DNA of 64,000 nt from Chrysopilus asiliformis (taxonomy: Eukaryota > Arthropoda > Insecta > Diptera > Rhagionidae). Numbering within the stretch: the stretch's first letter is position 1; each line of letters opens with the position of its first letter. The notes below the pieces were generated by a model, which was given only the letters and a program-made list of their open reading frames with translations, searched no databases and had not been told where the DNA came from. Below are positions 32,761 through 46,635 of the stretch, piece after piece. Location of the stretch: contig OZ035962.1 of NCBI GenBank assembly GCA_964034945.1, positions 65,622,274-65,686,273 of the forward strand, in the 5' to 3' direction. The position numbers and the translations under genes were made by a program.

Positions 32761-35700
32761 CTGAAGTAATAGTAATATTTAAGAAATTCCCATATTCAAA
32801 AGTCAATAAAAAATATAGAAAGTTCATTTAATATGAGCTGACATTGATTTTTTGTATCGTTGTCATTTCGTAATATTTTTCCTTTTTTTCTAAGCAAATT
32901 TATTTAATAGTTAATCATATCATATAATAGTTAAAGAAGATTTCGTTTTGTCACGAACAAGGAGGAAAAACAGCACTCGTTTACCAAACGGTGTTTTGAA
33001 AAGTGTTTTTATCAAATCCCATGGTCATGTGAATTTTTAAGCTGAAAAGTGGCCAGATTTTTCTTTTGTTGCAAATATAGTACATTTTTTTGGTTTCATT
33101 ATATTGTTAAAATCATAACAATCTCAAAAGAAAAAAAATATTTACAAACAATATATATAAAAAATATTTAAGAAAAATACTTTTACATAATTTCCTTTCG
33201 TCTAATATTGTTTCTAATAAACGTTTGTAATAAAATAACACAAAATTTCATAGAAGAGGATTTTGAACAAATGTGAATGTTTTGAAAAAAAAAAAAAAAT
33301 CTTTTATGAACATATAGTTTTTATTGTTTTATATTTATCAGATGAGAAATACAAATCTATTTTTTTAAATTAAAATAAAAGCTACGCCACATTTTTTTAC
33401 ACTCGTAATTCTGCATATGGCATTGGTAAAAATGAACAGATTCGTTGGATATAGTTGTACTTTTTCAATTGCGATCTGGAACAACGAATCAAATTGTAGT
33501 ATTATAGATTTGGAAAATGTTATTTATCTTACGAAGCAACAAAAATGTTAGTTACGATTTAGATAAATATTGGGCTCTATTCTGTAATTTTTCGTGACAT
33601 TTTATGAAAATGAAATTTTTTCTTCATAAAATGAAAATAAAAGTTTTCTGAAAATCATATTCTGTGATGGCATTATAAAATTTTTTTTTACGAATTATTA
33701 TTTCCACAATTTCGGATTAAGTAATATTTCGCAGGGTTTTCGACATATCGTTTTTATAAATTTTATACGCTATTACTCTTTAGCACGCGAATTTCACAAC
33801 ACAAATATTAAATTACATTCATAAAAGATGTTAAAATTACTATAAAATAATCTACCGAGGTTATTCTATGTTTTGGCCCATAACAGGACAACTTTTATGT
33901 TATAAGCCATAACATAACATAAAATTTCACATCCAGAATAGAATTTCAGAAAATTTGTCTATTTTAAAACTTAAAATATCATAAAATGATAAAAAAATCG
34001 GTAGAATAGGGCCCATTATCGTGTTTTTGAAATTTCAATTATCACCTTCTCGGAAACAACACAATGAAATTGTTTAGCAATAGCTCAATGACTAATAAAT
34101 TATAGTTAATACAAATCAATTACTACTGGATTTCAATTCAAATAGATATTTTTCAATCGAAAATAATAAATGAAATTCGATATCCTGTAACTATTAAATG
34201 TATTTTGAACATATTTTTGATATTTCGGTATGTAGAAACAGATCTTGGTAATTTCAATATTATACCATGATTGATTGACAATAGTGTAAGGTTGCGAAGT
34301 AATTTTTCAGAGATCAAAAAGTTATTAACACTTTTTTGCTATAAGCAGTGTTAAATTGAGTAGAACAATTTTGTTAAAGGTAATTTTTAACTTTTTGATA
34401 TAAACAGTTCGAATTAGAAACATTTTCGCGAAAAAAAACTCGCGTACATCCTTATACCAATGTATACAAAATCGCAAAACTATACTATTTTATAATTTAT
34501 AAGTGCTAAAAAGTGAACGATTTGCGTCGCAGGCGAAATTTTTCTGATCTGAATCGATAACTATAATGAAAAGCTCAAATAAAAGACGATAATAGTACTA
34601 ATGGTGGCTCTAAAATAGAGTAGCCTCTACTTTTAAACACATAACTGGCTCTCTGAAAAAATATTAAGTGTCTCTTAAGGTTTCAGTACAGCAATGAAGG
34701 GAATAATCATCGAAGGAATACTTTATTTTTCAGACTTTTTATAATTATATAAAGAATAAAAACTTTTTAAGATTCTACAAAGAACTTTTTATTTTATTTT
34801 TATAATATCAGCAGCTTAGGGGAAGACCCTTTAATACCGAAGCACAGCTCAGGATAGTCGGAAGAACGAAAGACGAAAGGAAATGGCGGTTTATGTTCTC
34901 CTTGAACTTCTGCGGGTTATAGTCCGGCGGAACACATCGGATGGTAAATCGTTCCAAAGTCTTGTTCTTCGCGGAATGAAAGAACTCCTAAACTTTACTG
35001 TACGAAAAAGGGGAGGCTCAAGAAAGAAGTCATGCGCGCGTGCAGCTGCAGGAGAGGGTCTAGGGAAAACATACCGTGGAGGAATAGGTTGGGAAATTTC
35101 GGTGGTACATTTCCCATGGAAATAGATATCTATAGAATATGCTGAGTACCCCAACAGAGCGACGATGCTCGAGAGACGGTAATAAATCTGTCAAAGACTT
35201 GTCTCCAATTAGTCGGATCGCACGTTTTTGAATTCGGTCCAGCAGTTGCAGGACAGTTTTTGGAGCTCCCGCCCAAATGTGCGAATTGTACTCAAGTCTC
35301 GGTCGAATGTAGGTCTTGTAAATGCTGAGCATGTCGATTGGCGGGAAATATTTTTTGCAGCGTCCCAGAAAGCCTAGACACTGCGACGCTTGCTTTGCTA
35401 TTTTAAAAATATGGTCGCTCCATTGGAGCTTCTCATTTACTTCGATGCCCAACATTCTAATCTTTTTAGATTCACTAATAGACTCACTCATAAATCCGAC
35501 CGTTTCGGGAGATTTTTCGCATTTCATCGATAACAGCATTGATTGGGTTTAATTCCGCACGATTGATTCTGCTCCAAGCCAGAATTGTTTTTAAATCTGA
35601 ATTCAAAGATCTAATTTGCTCACTGCGTTTCAATCGAACTGCAATGGCGTTCGATTCTGCAGGTGAGCCGAAATGGTAGGAGGCGTCAAGGGAGCTGTCG

Positions 35701-38700
35701 TCTGCGAAACAGTATAGCGGATTGAGAGTGAGATCCAGCTAACATAAGCACCAAACCAAACATGTACCAAAATAATTTCAGAAATAAATTACAGGTAGCT
35801 TTTAAAAATAAGCTATTATCCTTTAAATTTTTTTTTTATAGTCAGGTGGATAAAAAAAAACAAGACTTTTAATATCGTGTTCAAAAGTAGCATAATTATT
35901 AAGAAAACCATATCGCCATCCTTGATATTTTAAGTGCATAGCAAAGAAAACGTATTAGCGTGTGCCGCCAACGGCGATGATGATTCTCTCTCGTTTTTTT
36001 TTTCTAATTGTTTATAGCTCCGATATAATTGCATATACAATCTAAACGAATGCTCGGGTATTTATTTTGATTGCATGACGTAAAAAAGCGCTCTCTGCTA
36101 GACAGTTAAATTAAATGATTGGGTTTTTGTTTTTAATACTTTTCATTGAAATAATTTTAGCTGCATTTAGCTGGATTTAAAATGAATGGTTAAGTATTTC
36201 CCAATGGGAACTTTTGTCATCCCTTACTTGATAATCGGTTATTTCTTCGAAGAAAATCGTAAGAACTTACAAATGTAACGGGTTGTAAAGCATAAAGTAA
36301 TGTCTCAGTCAGAAATTTGTTATCACTTACGGGATAATCGATGCTTTCATCGAAGAGAATTGTAAGTTCTTACAAATGTAATGAGTTGTAAGGGAAGAAG
36401 TAATTGCTCAGTGAAAAAAATCCTTAGCCCTTACAAACGTAATGGGGTGTATGGGAAAAAGTAATGCCTTGAAACACGAGATAGAAACCATTCACGTTTT
36501 AACTCGCATTGTTAATTGACTTCGGTGGCCGTATTCGTTTGCGAGTGGACTTCAAACCCAGGGATCTCGGGTTCGAATCGCGGGGTGAACAAATGTTTTT
36601 CAACATTTAATAATACGTAAGAAAATATATTTATAATTTGTTGAAGAATTATATTTTTTTTTAAATGATAAGTGCATACTTGTAATGCATGAATAAAATG
36701 CTTACATGTAAAGTTGCTAGTAAGGCCTTACTTAAGGCCTTGCGGACATTCCTAAGTAAAAGTAATCGATGTGGTAACTGGACGAGTAATCAATGGTCAT
36801 TACTTTTTCCGATTACGTAAGCGATTCAATAAGCTCTAAATCCCCACTGGGTTATTTTTACTACTTTGTCTTTTTATTCAAATAAAAAATATTTGATATT
36901 GGAGTATAATTCAAATAAAAAACATTGAATTTGGAGCATAAATGAGAATTATTTAAACCAAATGACGGTTTTTGATTCTACTACATGTCCGATTTCCTTC
37001 ACTGATGGAATAGCACGAGCATTGTCATAGCCTCTAACATATGAAAGTATTTTTTTTTAACATATTAGATATCCTAAAGTTTAAAACAAATTTTAAAGTT
37101 TCCGTTCACATTTGTTCAACCCTTCATAAATTGTCTTGATTGAACTAATTTTTGAATTTCTGAATTCTATACATTTAATATTACCTAAAAACTAATAAAA
37201 GCAATATTTTATTTAAAAAATAGCATATTTACAATGTTTTAGCACTCTAATATTAATGACAGTAAATTATCACTGTCATTTTCATAAGTATATCACGTTT
37301 TAAAATAAATAAATAAGTTTGTTTTCGATTGTCAAAGTGCCATGCAGAACTAATGTTTCAAATCTATAATACTAAGAATTCAACGACATATCTAAGAATT
37401 CAACGACATAAAAACATTTTTCCATGAACGAAAAATACACATTGTAAATAAAAAAAATTATCGACCGTGCACACTAATACAATTATAACTTCCCAAAACA
37501 TACTACTTGATTTATAAACTCAAAAATTTTATTGAAAAATTGGGTGAACTATGAATATATGCTAACTTATGCAAAGGAATTCGTATCAGTTTTTACCTAA
37601 AATTTATTAAAAAAGGAAAACAATACTGTATTGAAAAAGAAACAAGTATCAAAAGTCGATAAACTTGTGTCAATTAAAATATTGCATTTTATTTTAATAT
37701 TGTTAAATTATCATAAAATTGTTACTAAAATTTAAATGGAAAATGTGTATTATTAGTAAATAGTACGAAAACAATAAATCAATAGTGAAAAGATATGAAT
37801 ATTTAAAACTGTTTTTTTAATTTTTTTTTTGTTGACAAAAATAGAAAATAAACGAGTGATTATTGTTTCTGAATTGTGGAGCAAAACAATCAATTATAAA
37901 AACACAAAATATCGGAGTTTTTATTATGGAAAAGATAATAAGAATACTATAAAATAAACTAGTAGTGAGAATGATCTTGTAGGACAAAACGAATATATAT
38001 TTCTTAAAAAAAAAAGTCAGTTACAAAAAAAAAGAAATCATTTTAGTATTAGGAAACAGTAAATTTGTGACAAGTATTATTTTTTATATTTAAATAGGGA
38101 CAGTAGTACTTACGAAGATCTTGATTCTCTCATAACATGACCTGGATCGTGTTTTTTAATTTCAGATTCCCGTACCGCTTCTGTCAATGACTTAAATACG
38201 GTATTGTGAACTCTATGAAGAAAAAAATAGCTCATTAAATTGTTTTTTATACAAAATTTTTAATAACTTACAACTTAAAAACTACATCAATCAGCAACGT
38301 AGCAATTGGTATAATAAATAATCCCAGCCAAAACATTGGTGATGAAAATAACAATTTGTCCATGCCCAAAAACACAGCTCCGACGGGAATTGTGGGCCAG
38401 ATATTACTGTAAACAAATATGAAAAGGAACCAAAGCATGATCGAGCCCCAAATCGAACAATGTGTTAACATATTCCAAGAGTTTGTGATTAACCCGGCCT
38501 TTAAACATACGGTAACCACGACGTACTACAAAAAAAAAAAAATAGAAAAACCAAAATTAGTATTTTTTCTTATTAGGTATTATTATGTTTTATTTCTGAT
38601 AAAGAAAAACGTTTCCCTATAACGTTTTTTCCAAAGGTTCTGGGGATGCGCTTTATTTACAGTTGGCATTATACAGTTAATGTATACAGTTATTCTGCCC

Positions 38701-41700
38701 TAGCTGCCAGCAAAGCTAGTAACGAATTTAATTTTAACTGGATATTTGAGACAATGTATCTTCTATACTAATAAAAATTGCTAACATTTTTTTATATTTT
38801 AAACAGAGCTCCGATTTGGGCGTTTTTTCGCTCCGGTTTTCTGTTTCGATCTTTAGTTTTTTCGGTTCAGATTTTTAAATAACCTTAAATTGAAAAAGGG
38901 AAAGTAAAAAAATTGTATATTAAATTTATTCCGTTTTTACCTTTAGTAAACAGTGCCTTTTACATGGTAGTTATGTAAAAATTAAATAACACATGCCGAC
39001 ATGCGGATTTCAAAACTATTTCAACGTTGTTTTTATTTTGAGTACATAAATTACTCTAAATCGAGTGCCGTTTACAGATTTCGGCTATCACATCAGATTC
39101 CTACATCAACACATTATTTTCCTACATCACATTAGATTTTCTTACTACTATATTTTTATAAACTGTGAAAGAAAAGACAGCCAGAATTTGATTGAATTAG
39201 CGGATTCAGGATTTTTTACGAAAAAAAAATATATCGCATACCTAGATTAAAACAGCGTCAAATCAAAAATTTAGATTTTTTAGTTTATGTGGAACAATCT
39301 ATGTATATATAAAAATGGAAGTTTGTCTGTTGGTTGGTCTGTTTGAGATTACAAAACTCACAAACTACTGGACCGATTTTTACGCGGTTTTTTGCGAAAT
39401 GATCTGCGTTGCCAGGAGCAGGTTTTTAGCTAGGTTAGATTTTCAAAATTCGAAACAAAAGGTCCTATTAGGATAACGCAAATATCCTTTTTCTCATTTT
39501 TTCCGGGAAACATTGCCATTATGGGGTCGCTGATCACGAATCCGGTATTAGATTTTCAAAATTCGAAACGGAAGGTCCTGTAAGAATAACGAAAATATCA
39601 TTTTTCCCATTTTTCCCCGGAAAAATTGGCACTATAGGGTTTTTGGGGTCGTTGATCACGGCTCTGCTGTTGGAACTTCAAAATTCTAGACGGAAGATCC
39701 TGCGAGTGTCCTTTTTCCAATTTTTCTCGCAAAAACTGGCTTTGGGAGGTTTTCAGGATTGCTTATCACGAAACTGGTGTTGGAATTTCAAAATTTCAAA
39801 ATTCGAAACGGAATGTTTTTTCACAAAAGTTTTTAAGTTATTTATGGTTTTTTGGCATTCTAAAATTTATGCAAAAAACTTTAAGCTGGCAACGAAGGGT
39901 CTGCTAGTATCTAAAGCAGGCCTCGGCACCATATATGTAGTGATTTACTATTACTCGAAGAAATTTTATGTTTCTTCATATACTATAACACGAAATGAGA
40001 AAACGCATCTTTTTCATTTTTTACGCTCTTTCGCTTTTGATGGAGACGTTTAGGAACAGTGGACTACACAATTTATCATGATGCGATTACAAAAAAATAA
40101 TAAGTTCCGTCGTGCAAAAAAAACTTGTGGGGACGTATTTCCGGTTCTGTGCTTAGCAAAACATGCGCTACATTTCATTTTGTTACCTGATAGGACAGCT
40201 GTTGTAATGGCGTTCTAGATTGAATTTTTTATTCGACATGTAACTGCAAACTACGGTTATCATTATTTGTGGTTATTAAATATTTGTTTTCCCAATCACA
40301 CGACATAGTATTTGAATTTGAATATGAGCGCTTCATAATGGAAAATGAAAACTAAAAAAATCGAATTTCTGAAAAAAATTTCGTACGTCAGTGTACTTTG
40401 GGAAGCAATTAGGGTTTTGGGGAGCAAATGTATACATCCGCACGCATCAACAACAGAAATTATACTGAATGACTGTCGTAGGCTCGCTCCGTCGATTGTT
40501 AGTCAATCGTTTGATTTCGGCTGCCGAAGTGGCCGTCGTCTACCAACACGTATCATTGCGTTGGAGAATCGAGTAAAAATGTTCATACATTGATTGTATT
40601 CTCGTAAAATTTGAATAAAAATGTTATCGTTGTGAGGAGCCAGACGAGCCAAGGAGTGCCGAGCTCTGATCTAAAGGGTCTTTCAACAAAGACATAACAA
40701 TTTTGTATTTAAATAAAAAACAGAATAATTGAGATATCGGGTTGAACTTTATTCCAGGTGTAGTGGACATGTTACATTTAAGTGTGAAATTCAATGTCGT
40801 TCATATGGCCACCGCGAGCACGTTTGCACGGATTGATTCTTTGTAGCCAATTTTCCACCGCTCTTCCACACGTATCGACCGATATTGTTCCTGAGCTCCT
40901 CTAACGTTTTTGGCTTGTTGGCATAAACCAACGACTTAACATAACCCATAAAAAGAAATCCAACGGCGTTAAATCGCATCAGCGAGGTGGCCATTCGACC
41001 GGACCATCATTTCATTCATCATTTCATTCATCATTTCATTTCATCATTTTCATTATCATTTCATCGGACTCAGAATTTCGGTAGTAAGTTTTAATAATTT
41101 CCAAACGTTGCTCGTTCGTGAACTTCACCACGATAAAAATGTAAACCTTGACTGACGTTTTAGCATTGCCAGATCATAAAAAAAGTTTTAAAGTGCGTTT
41201 TTATTAAAATACAAAATTGTTCTGTCCTTGTTGAAAGACCCGATATATAAAAAACAAATAAACAATGTTTGTTTATGATTAACATACCAATGTTTTACTA
41301 CGTTTGTAAAAACCACTTCATATCTCTTATGCAACAAACCTTTTTAATGTACATAATTCACTTTCTTCATGTTAATTAGAAAATACTTATTTTATGAAAT
41401 ATAAGAAAATAAATAATTACAAATTACCGTATAAACAATGTTGCCTAGCACTAAGTATCCACCGCATTTTCCGTTACCCCAAATCACTTCTGTCTCATAT
41501 GCCAGCATTGGAAGCCAGTAAAGCATACTTGAATGTATTAATGCGTTTATAATCCACACCCAAAACACTTTAACATTAAATAATTTTGCACTTTGAGATG
41601 GTTTATATAAAGCTGGATATTTCAACATAGTTTCAGCTGAACAAACTTTATCAAACAATCCCATTGCAAATGGTGGTAGTGCAGTAAACACAACATTATA

Positions 41701-44700
41701 TAAACCAATAGTCCATCGCTCAAATAAAATTTGTCCCGACCTGAAAATTTATGATTACGAATTATTTAAAGTCCTTTTGTTGAATTTAAAAAAATATTTA
41801 CCATCCCGAGTAAATTGCAAACCACAGTTCTATCACGTAAAGACATACATTTTTATAAAAACTATACAATATCAGTTTGCACATTCGGCTATAATTCCAA
41901 GCTCCATGTACAAGTAAAAGACGAAGCAAGAACCGAAACTGAAATATATAATAAATGAATTTTTATTTATCTTATTGATTAAATCCGATTGTGTTAATAA
42001 TTTGTTAAGGATTCTTCAATCAATTTCTTTTAATAACTTTGCTTTAATCAAGTTTGAATATCTTCTAAGCAAATATGCCTGTTGCTCATTCAAATTCAAT
42101 ATTACTTTTATAATTTATCCTTGGTCATTTGATAGTAAATAATATAAACTTCTTAGAAAAAAGAAATTTTATGAGTGGATGGAAAGGAAGCAATAATGAA
42201 ATAAATCTATATATAAAAATACTTGTGCTATAGAATAATCAGATGCACACGCTGCTTGCAATCCTTCGGCTCCAGATATTCCGACACCAACGTGGGCTTT
42301 TTGAATCATAGCCACATCATTAGCTCCATCGCCGATAGCTAAAGTGACGCACTGAGTATTCGTTGTGACAAGATCAACAACCTAGAAAAAAAAATACAAA
42401 TATATAGAAATTTTAGATAAATTAAAATTTTTTATTTTGTTTTTTCATATTTTTATAATTTTTTATCTATACATATAATAAGTCTGTAATTCTGTCTGTC
42501 TGTCGAATTTTGTTCCGGCATCACGTGAAAACTGCACAACCGATTTCGACGAAACTTTGCACACACGTAGAGTTACTAGCAGAATAAATCATAGGCTACT
42601 TTTTATTGACCTCCCCCCTCTTCTTCGATACCCCTCCCCAGATAACTTTCGAACCGTTCAACCGATTGGGGTGCGGCTTCCACTAATAGAGAAGTCATTC
42701 CTCAGGGAAATTTTTCGCCCACTAATAGCTACTCCCTCCCCTCTCGGTAAACTATGAATTACATCAGTGTGTTTAGTAAGAAAAAAAAGTTGATTTTTGC
42801 ATGTCCGTCCGTCGTCTGTCTGTCCGTCCGTCTGGGGCGCGAATTGCGGGCGCACGGATTGAGCTAGAGACTTGAAATTTTGCGCAGATCCGTTTTCCGT
42901 AAAATGCGAGACTAAGTTCGTTAACGCTTTTGCGAATATCTCAAAAACAGTGTATCAAAATCCGATTGGAATAAATTTTAAAAAATCTTATTGGAAAGTT
43001 TGACTTCAAACTTGAATTTTGATACAACTGTTCAAATTTTGATACGAATATCACCATACGGGTTTCCCATAATGGCCAGTTTGGCAATTATAGCTTTTGG
43101 TTTGTTTTCTCCATCACGCCAAAATAGTTCAATCCATTGCGATAAAATTTTTGGCTGCGTAGCGGTTCGGGGCGCAGCCCCTAGTATTGAAAATATGTCC
43201 ACAAACAAAGCATTACTTGCATTGACTGAGATCGTCGTTTTGCTTGCAAGTCACATTTTGCTTGCAAGTCACTTTTGTTTCTTATATAATAAATAATTGT
43301 ATTCATAAAGAATTTCGACCCCTAAATTTTACCTGAAAAATAGCTCCTAAGTTGAATGAAGCATTTTTTCAAAAATTTCTTTTTGTCAGTCAAGATTTCT
43401 CACAAATTACTGGAGCTAAGAACATTAAATTTTACAGGGATGTTTGATAGTGGAATGGGACGATCTTATCAACTTTTGCTAAAAATCCGTTAACCGGAAG
43501 TAACTAAAATGGCGGCCTTTTGAAAATCCCGCGATATACTCCGAAATTACGCGTTTTTCAGTAATCTTATGTATGGTAACAGTAAAATTTTCTACACTTG
43601 TGGGTTTTACGATCCAAATATATCGTTATTTAAAAAAAAATCAATTTTTGCGATTGATTTTTTCTCTCGGGTTTCGGTGATTCAATGTATGGAACGAATT
43701 GAAGAAAATAATATTTCCCACGTTATCCGCTATCTTATACCGTTATTGAGATATTTTCATTAAAAAGTAAAAATCTCTAATGTGAACAGCACATGACTTT
43801 CTTATACAAAATCTACGTTTATGTGCTATCCACATCAGATATTTTTACTTACGTTTATAGCAGGATATACATATTCGGATCTAGATGCATTTTGAAAAAA
43901 CGTCAACTCATAATTGATAGATTTTACTCAAAGTAGAATTTGAAAAAAAATTTACAAGTCCTTGTTACAGAAATTTTATAACCAAAATTTTCATATTTAC
44001 CTCTGCTTTTTGCATGGGCGATACTCGGCAACAAATGACAACACGGCATGCTGTACAAAGCTCTAAGAAATCTCTGCGTAGATCACAACTAAGAGCATAC
44101 TTGAGTGTTTTACCATCCACTATTAGGGCGACATTGCTTTCTTTCGCACACTGGTCCCGAAAATCGCCACAATGTTTTTGAATGCATTCGCGTGTATTCT
44201 ACATTAAAATTAATTTTAAAAAAAACTTAAAATTTAATTACATGTAAAATATTTACATCTAAACTATCCTCATTTAATATAATCAAGTCCATATTCTGAG
44301 ATATTAGTTTACAGGAATAACCAATGTTTATAGCAGTCTCTTGTTTATCGCCTGTCAGCACCCAAATATAAATATCGGCTTTAAGTAAGGCAGCTATTGT
44401 TTCAGGTACACCTTCTTGCAATTTATCTTCGATTGCTGTTGCGCCCAATAGTCTTAAATTATTTTCTATTAAGTTTGCCGCATCCTCAACCTTACGCTCC
44501 CGATATTGCATCGCTGTTGATGCTTTATGGTAAGTCTCCTTCCACTCATTATATACATCATCTGGTATTAGAGAAACCGCACAGCATAATGTTCTCAGTC
44601 CTTCAGTGGCAAATTCCTCTAGATGGCGAAGAGTAGCTTCCCGAAAAGCTTGTCCTTCAGGTGAGAGACGTTCATAAATAACTGTATCAGCTCCCTTGCA

Positions 44701-46604
44701 ATATAGTTTTATTTCGCCTGCTTCATTTCTTACAATTACCGACATTCGTTTACGGGTCGATGTAAACTCTAGAACATTGAGAATTTCATATCGTTCTCGT
44801 TTTCCAAGGGCGTCAATTTCAACGCATGATGGTGTTCTTGTATCAAAAACATACCCGAATTTCTGTGCACCATGTACTAAAGCACGTTCGTCGGGACTAG
44901 CAGCGTGATAGGTAATTGTTCCATCATCATTTTTTTCTGGTATAACCGTATGACAAACAGCTAATAATGTGAGAAATTCCTCAATAATTGGTGCGGTTTG
45001 ATGATTACTCTTTATATTCTGAACTAATAAAGTTTGCTCTGGTGTATCTTCAGTCATATAGACAAATTGCGCTATCGAACACTTTTTAAATTCCATAATG
45101 TTACGGGTTAAAGTACCAGTTTTATCTGAGAATATATATTTCACCATGCCGAGCTCCTCATTAAGATTTGATGTTCGTGCCATGGCAGGCGTATCAGATT
45201 CCTCATGGTACATTTCAACATCGAAATTTATAAATATTGCCTTTAAAAAGGATATGAAAAAATTTCAATAATAAATTATGTTAGTCCATTTAATATATAG
45301 TTTAGTTTATCAATAACTCAACGAAATAGAACTGGTTGTTTGTTGCTTTACAAGTTAATGCACAGTCCGATTTTTTTATTATTTGTTTTTCAATGAAAGA
45401 CCTTTGCTTTTTAATTACCTTGGGACAGCCTTTACTTTTAGTAAGATTAAGACTTGTAAGAGGACAGGGAAAAGAATAGGTATTTTTTCCTACTCAAACA
45501 ACTGTTGTGAGATGTCGTTTTGTCGAACGGACGGTCAACATTTCCATTTATTTCAATGCTGGGTTCGTTTTGTAATAATAATGATATTTTGAATTTAAAG
45601 ACTTATGGCGAATTAGAATCACAAATTTTGACTATCACCCTAACTCTGAATGGCGAACTAGCCGACAAATGTCACATCACGGCCATTTTGGTATTTTTAT
45701 TGGCCAGTGTAGTGAAATGGGTAAATTTTTCGATAGGTCTGTCACCGCCAAATTGGTATGTCTTTATAATAGAAAATGTTTTAATCCATAAAAGAAAGGA
45801 TTTTTTGATTTGATTTTTAAAACATAACAAAAGCTATAATTGCCAATCTGACAATCATTGGAGACCCGTATGGTGATATTCGTATCAAAATTCGAACAGT
45901 TGTACCAAAATTCCAGTTTGAAGTCAAACTTTCCAATAAGATTTTTTGAAATTTATTCTAATCGGATTTTGATGTATGGGACTTTTATGTAGAATCATAT
46001 CCTAAATAACTTTTGTTCTTGGACTTTTTTGATAAAATTCACCGTTTTTGAGATATTCACAAAAACCGTTTTCGTTCGTATGGGGGGTACCCCCCCTTAT
46101 GGTCCATTTTTGCCCATGAACGAACTTAGCCTCGCATTTTACGAAAAACGAATCTGCGCAAAATTTCAAGTCTGTAGCTCAATCCGTGCGCCCGCAATCC
46201 GCGCCACAGACAGACGGACAGACGGACGGACATGCAAAAATTAATTATTTTTATCATTCTAAACACACTGGTGTAATTCATTTTTGTATGCGATGACGGG
46301 ATCTTGGCGTTACAAACGGTAAGGCAAAGTTAATATACCCTTTGGTTTCACCATACGGGTATAAAAATTAATATTTTGTGAAATTAAACTGTTTTTAGGT
46401 ATCAGGGGGCGTTTTTTTTTGTGTGACTGAGAAGGTATTTTTATCAGGTTACTCTTTTGCCATTTTTATACCCGTGAAACCAAAGGGTATATTAAATTTG
46501 CCTTACCGTTTGTAACGCCAAGATCCCCTCATCACACACAAAAATGAATTACACCAGTGTGTTAGAATGATGAAAAAAATTGAATTTTGCATGTCCGTCC
46601 GTCC

Positions 46605-46635
<31 letters not shown>

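Noticed and set aside
34883..35125. Open frame on the + strand opposite the LINE
   Set aside because: Shadow of the minus-strand reverse transcriptase.
36524..36590. Possible tRNA gene
   Set aside because: B box is good but the T stem has a mismatch, no acceptor stem closes and no anticodon arm is convincing; a SINE head is more likely.
44397..44908. Open frames on the + strand
   Set aside because: Shadows of the large minus-strand flippase exon.
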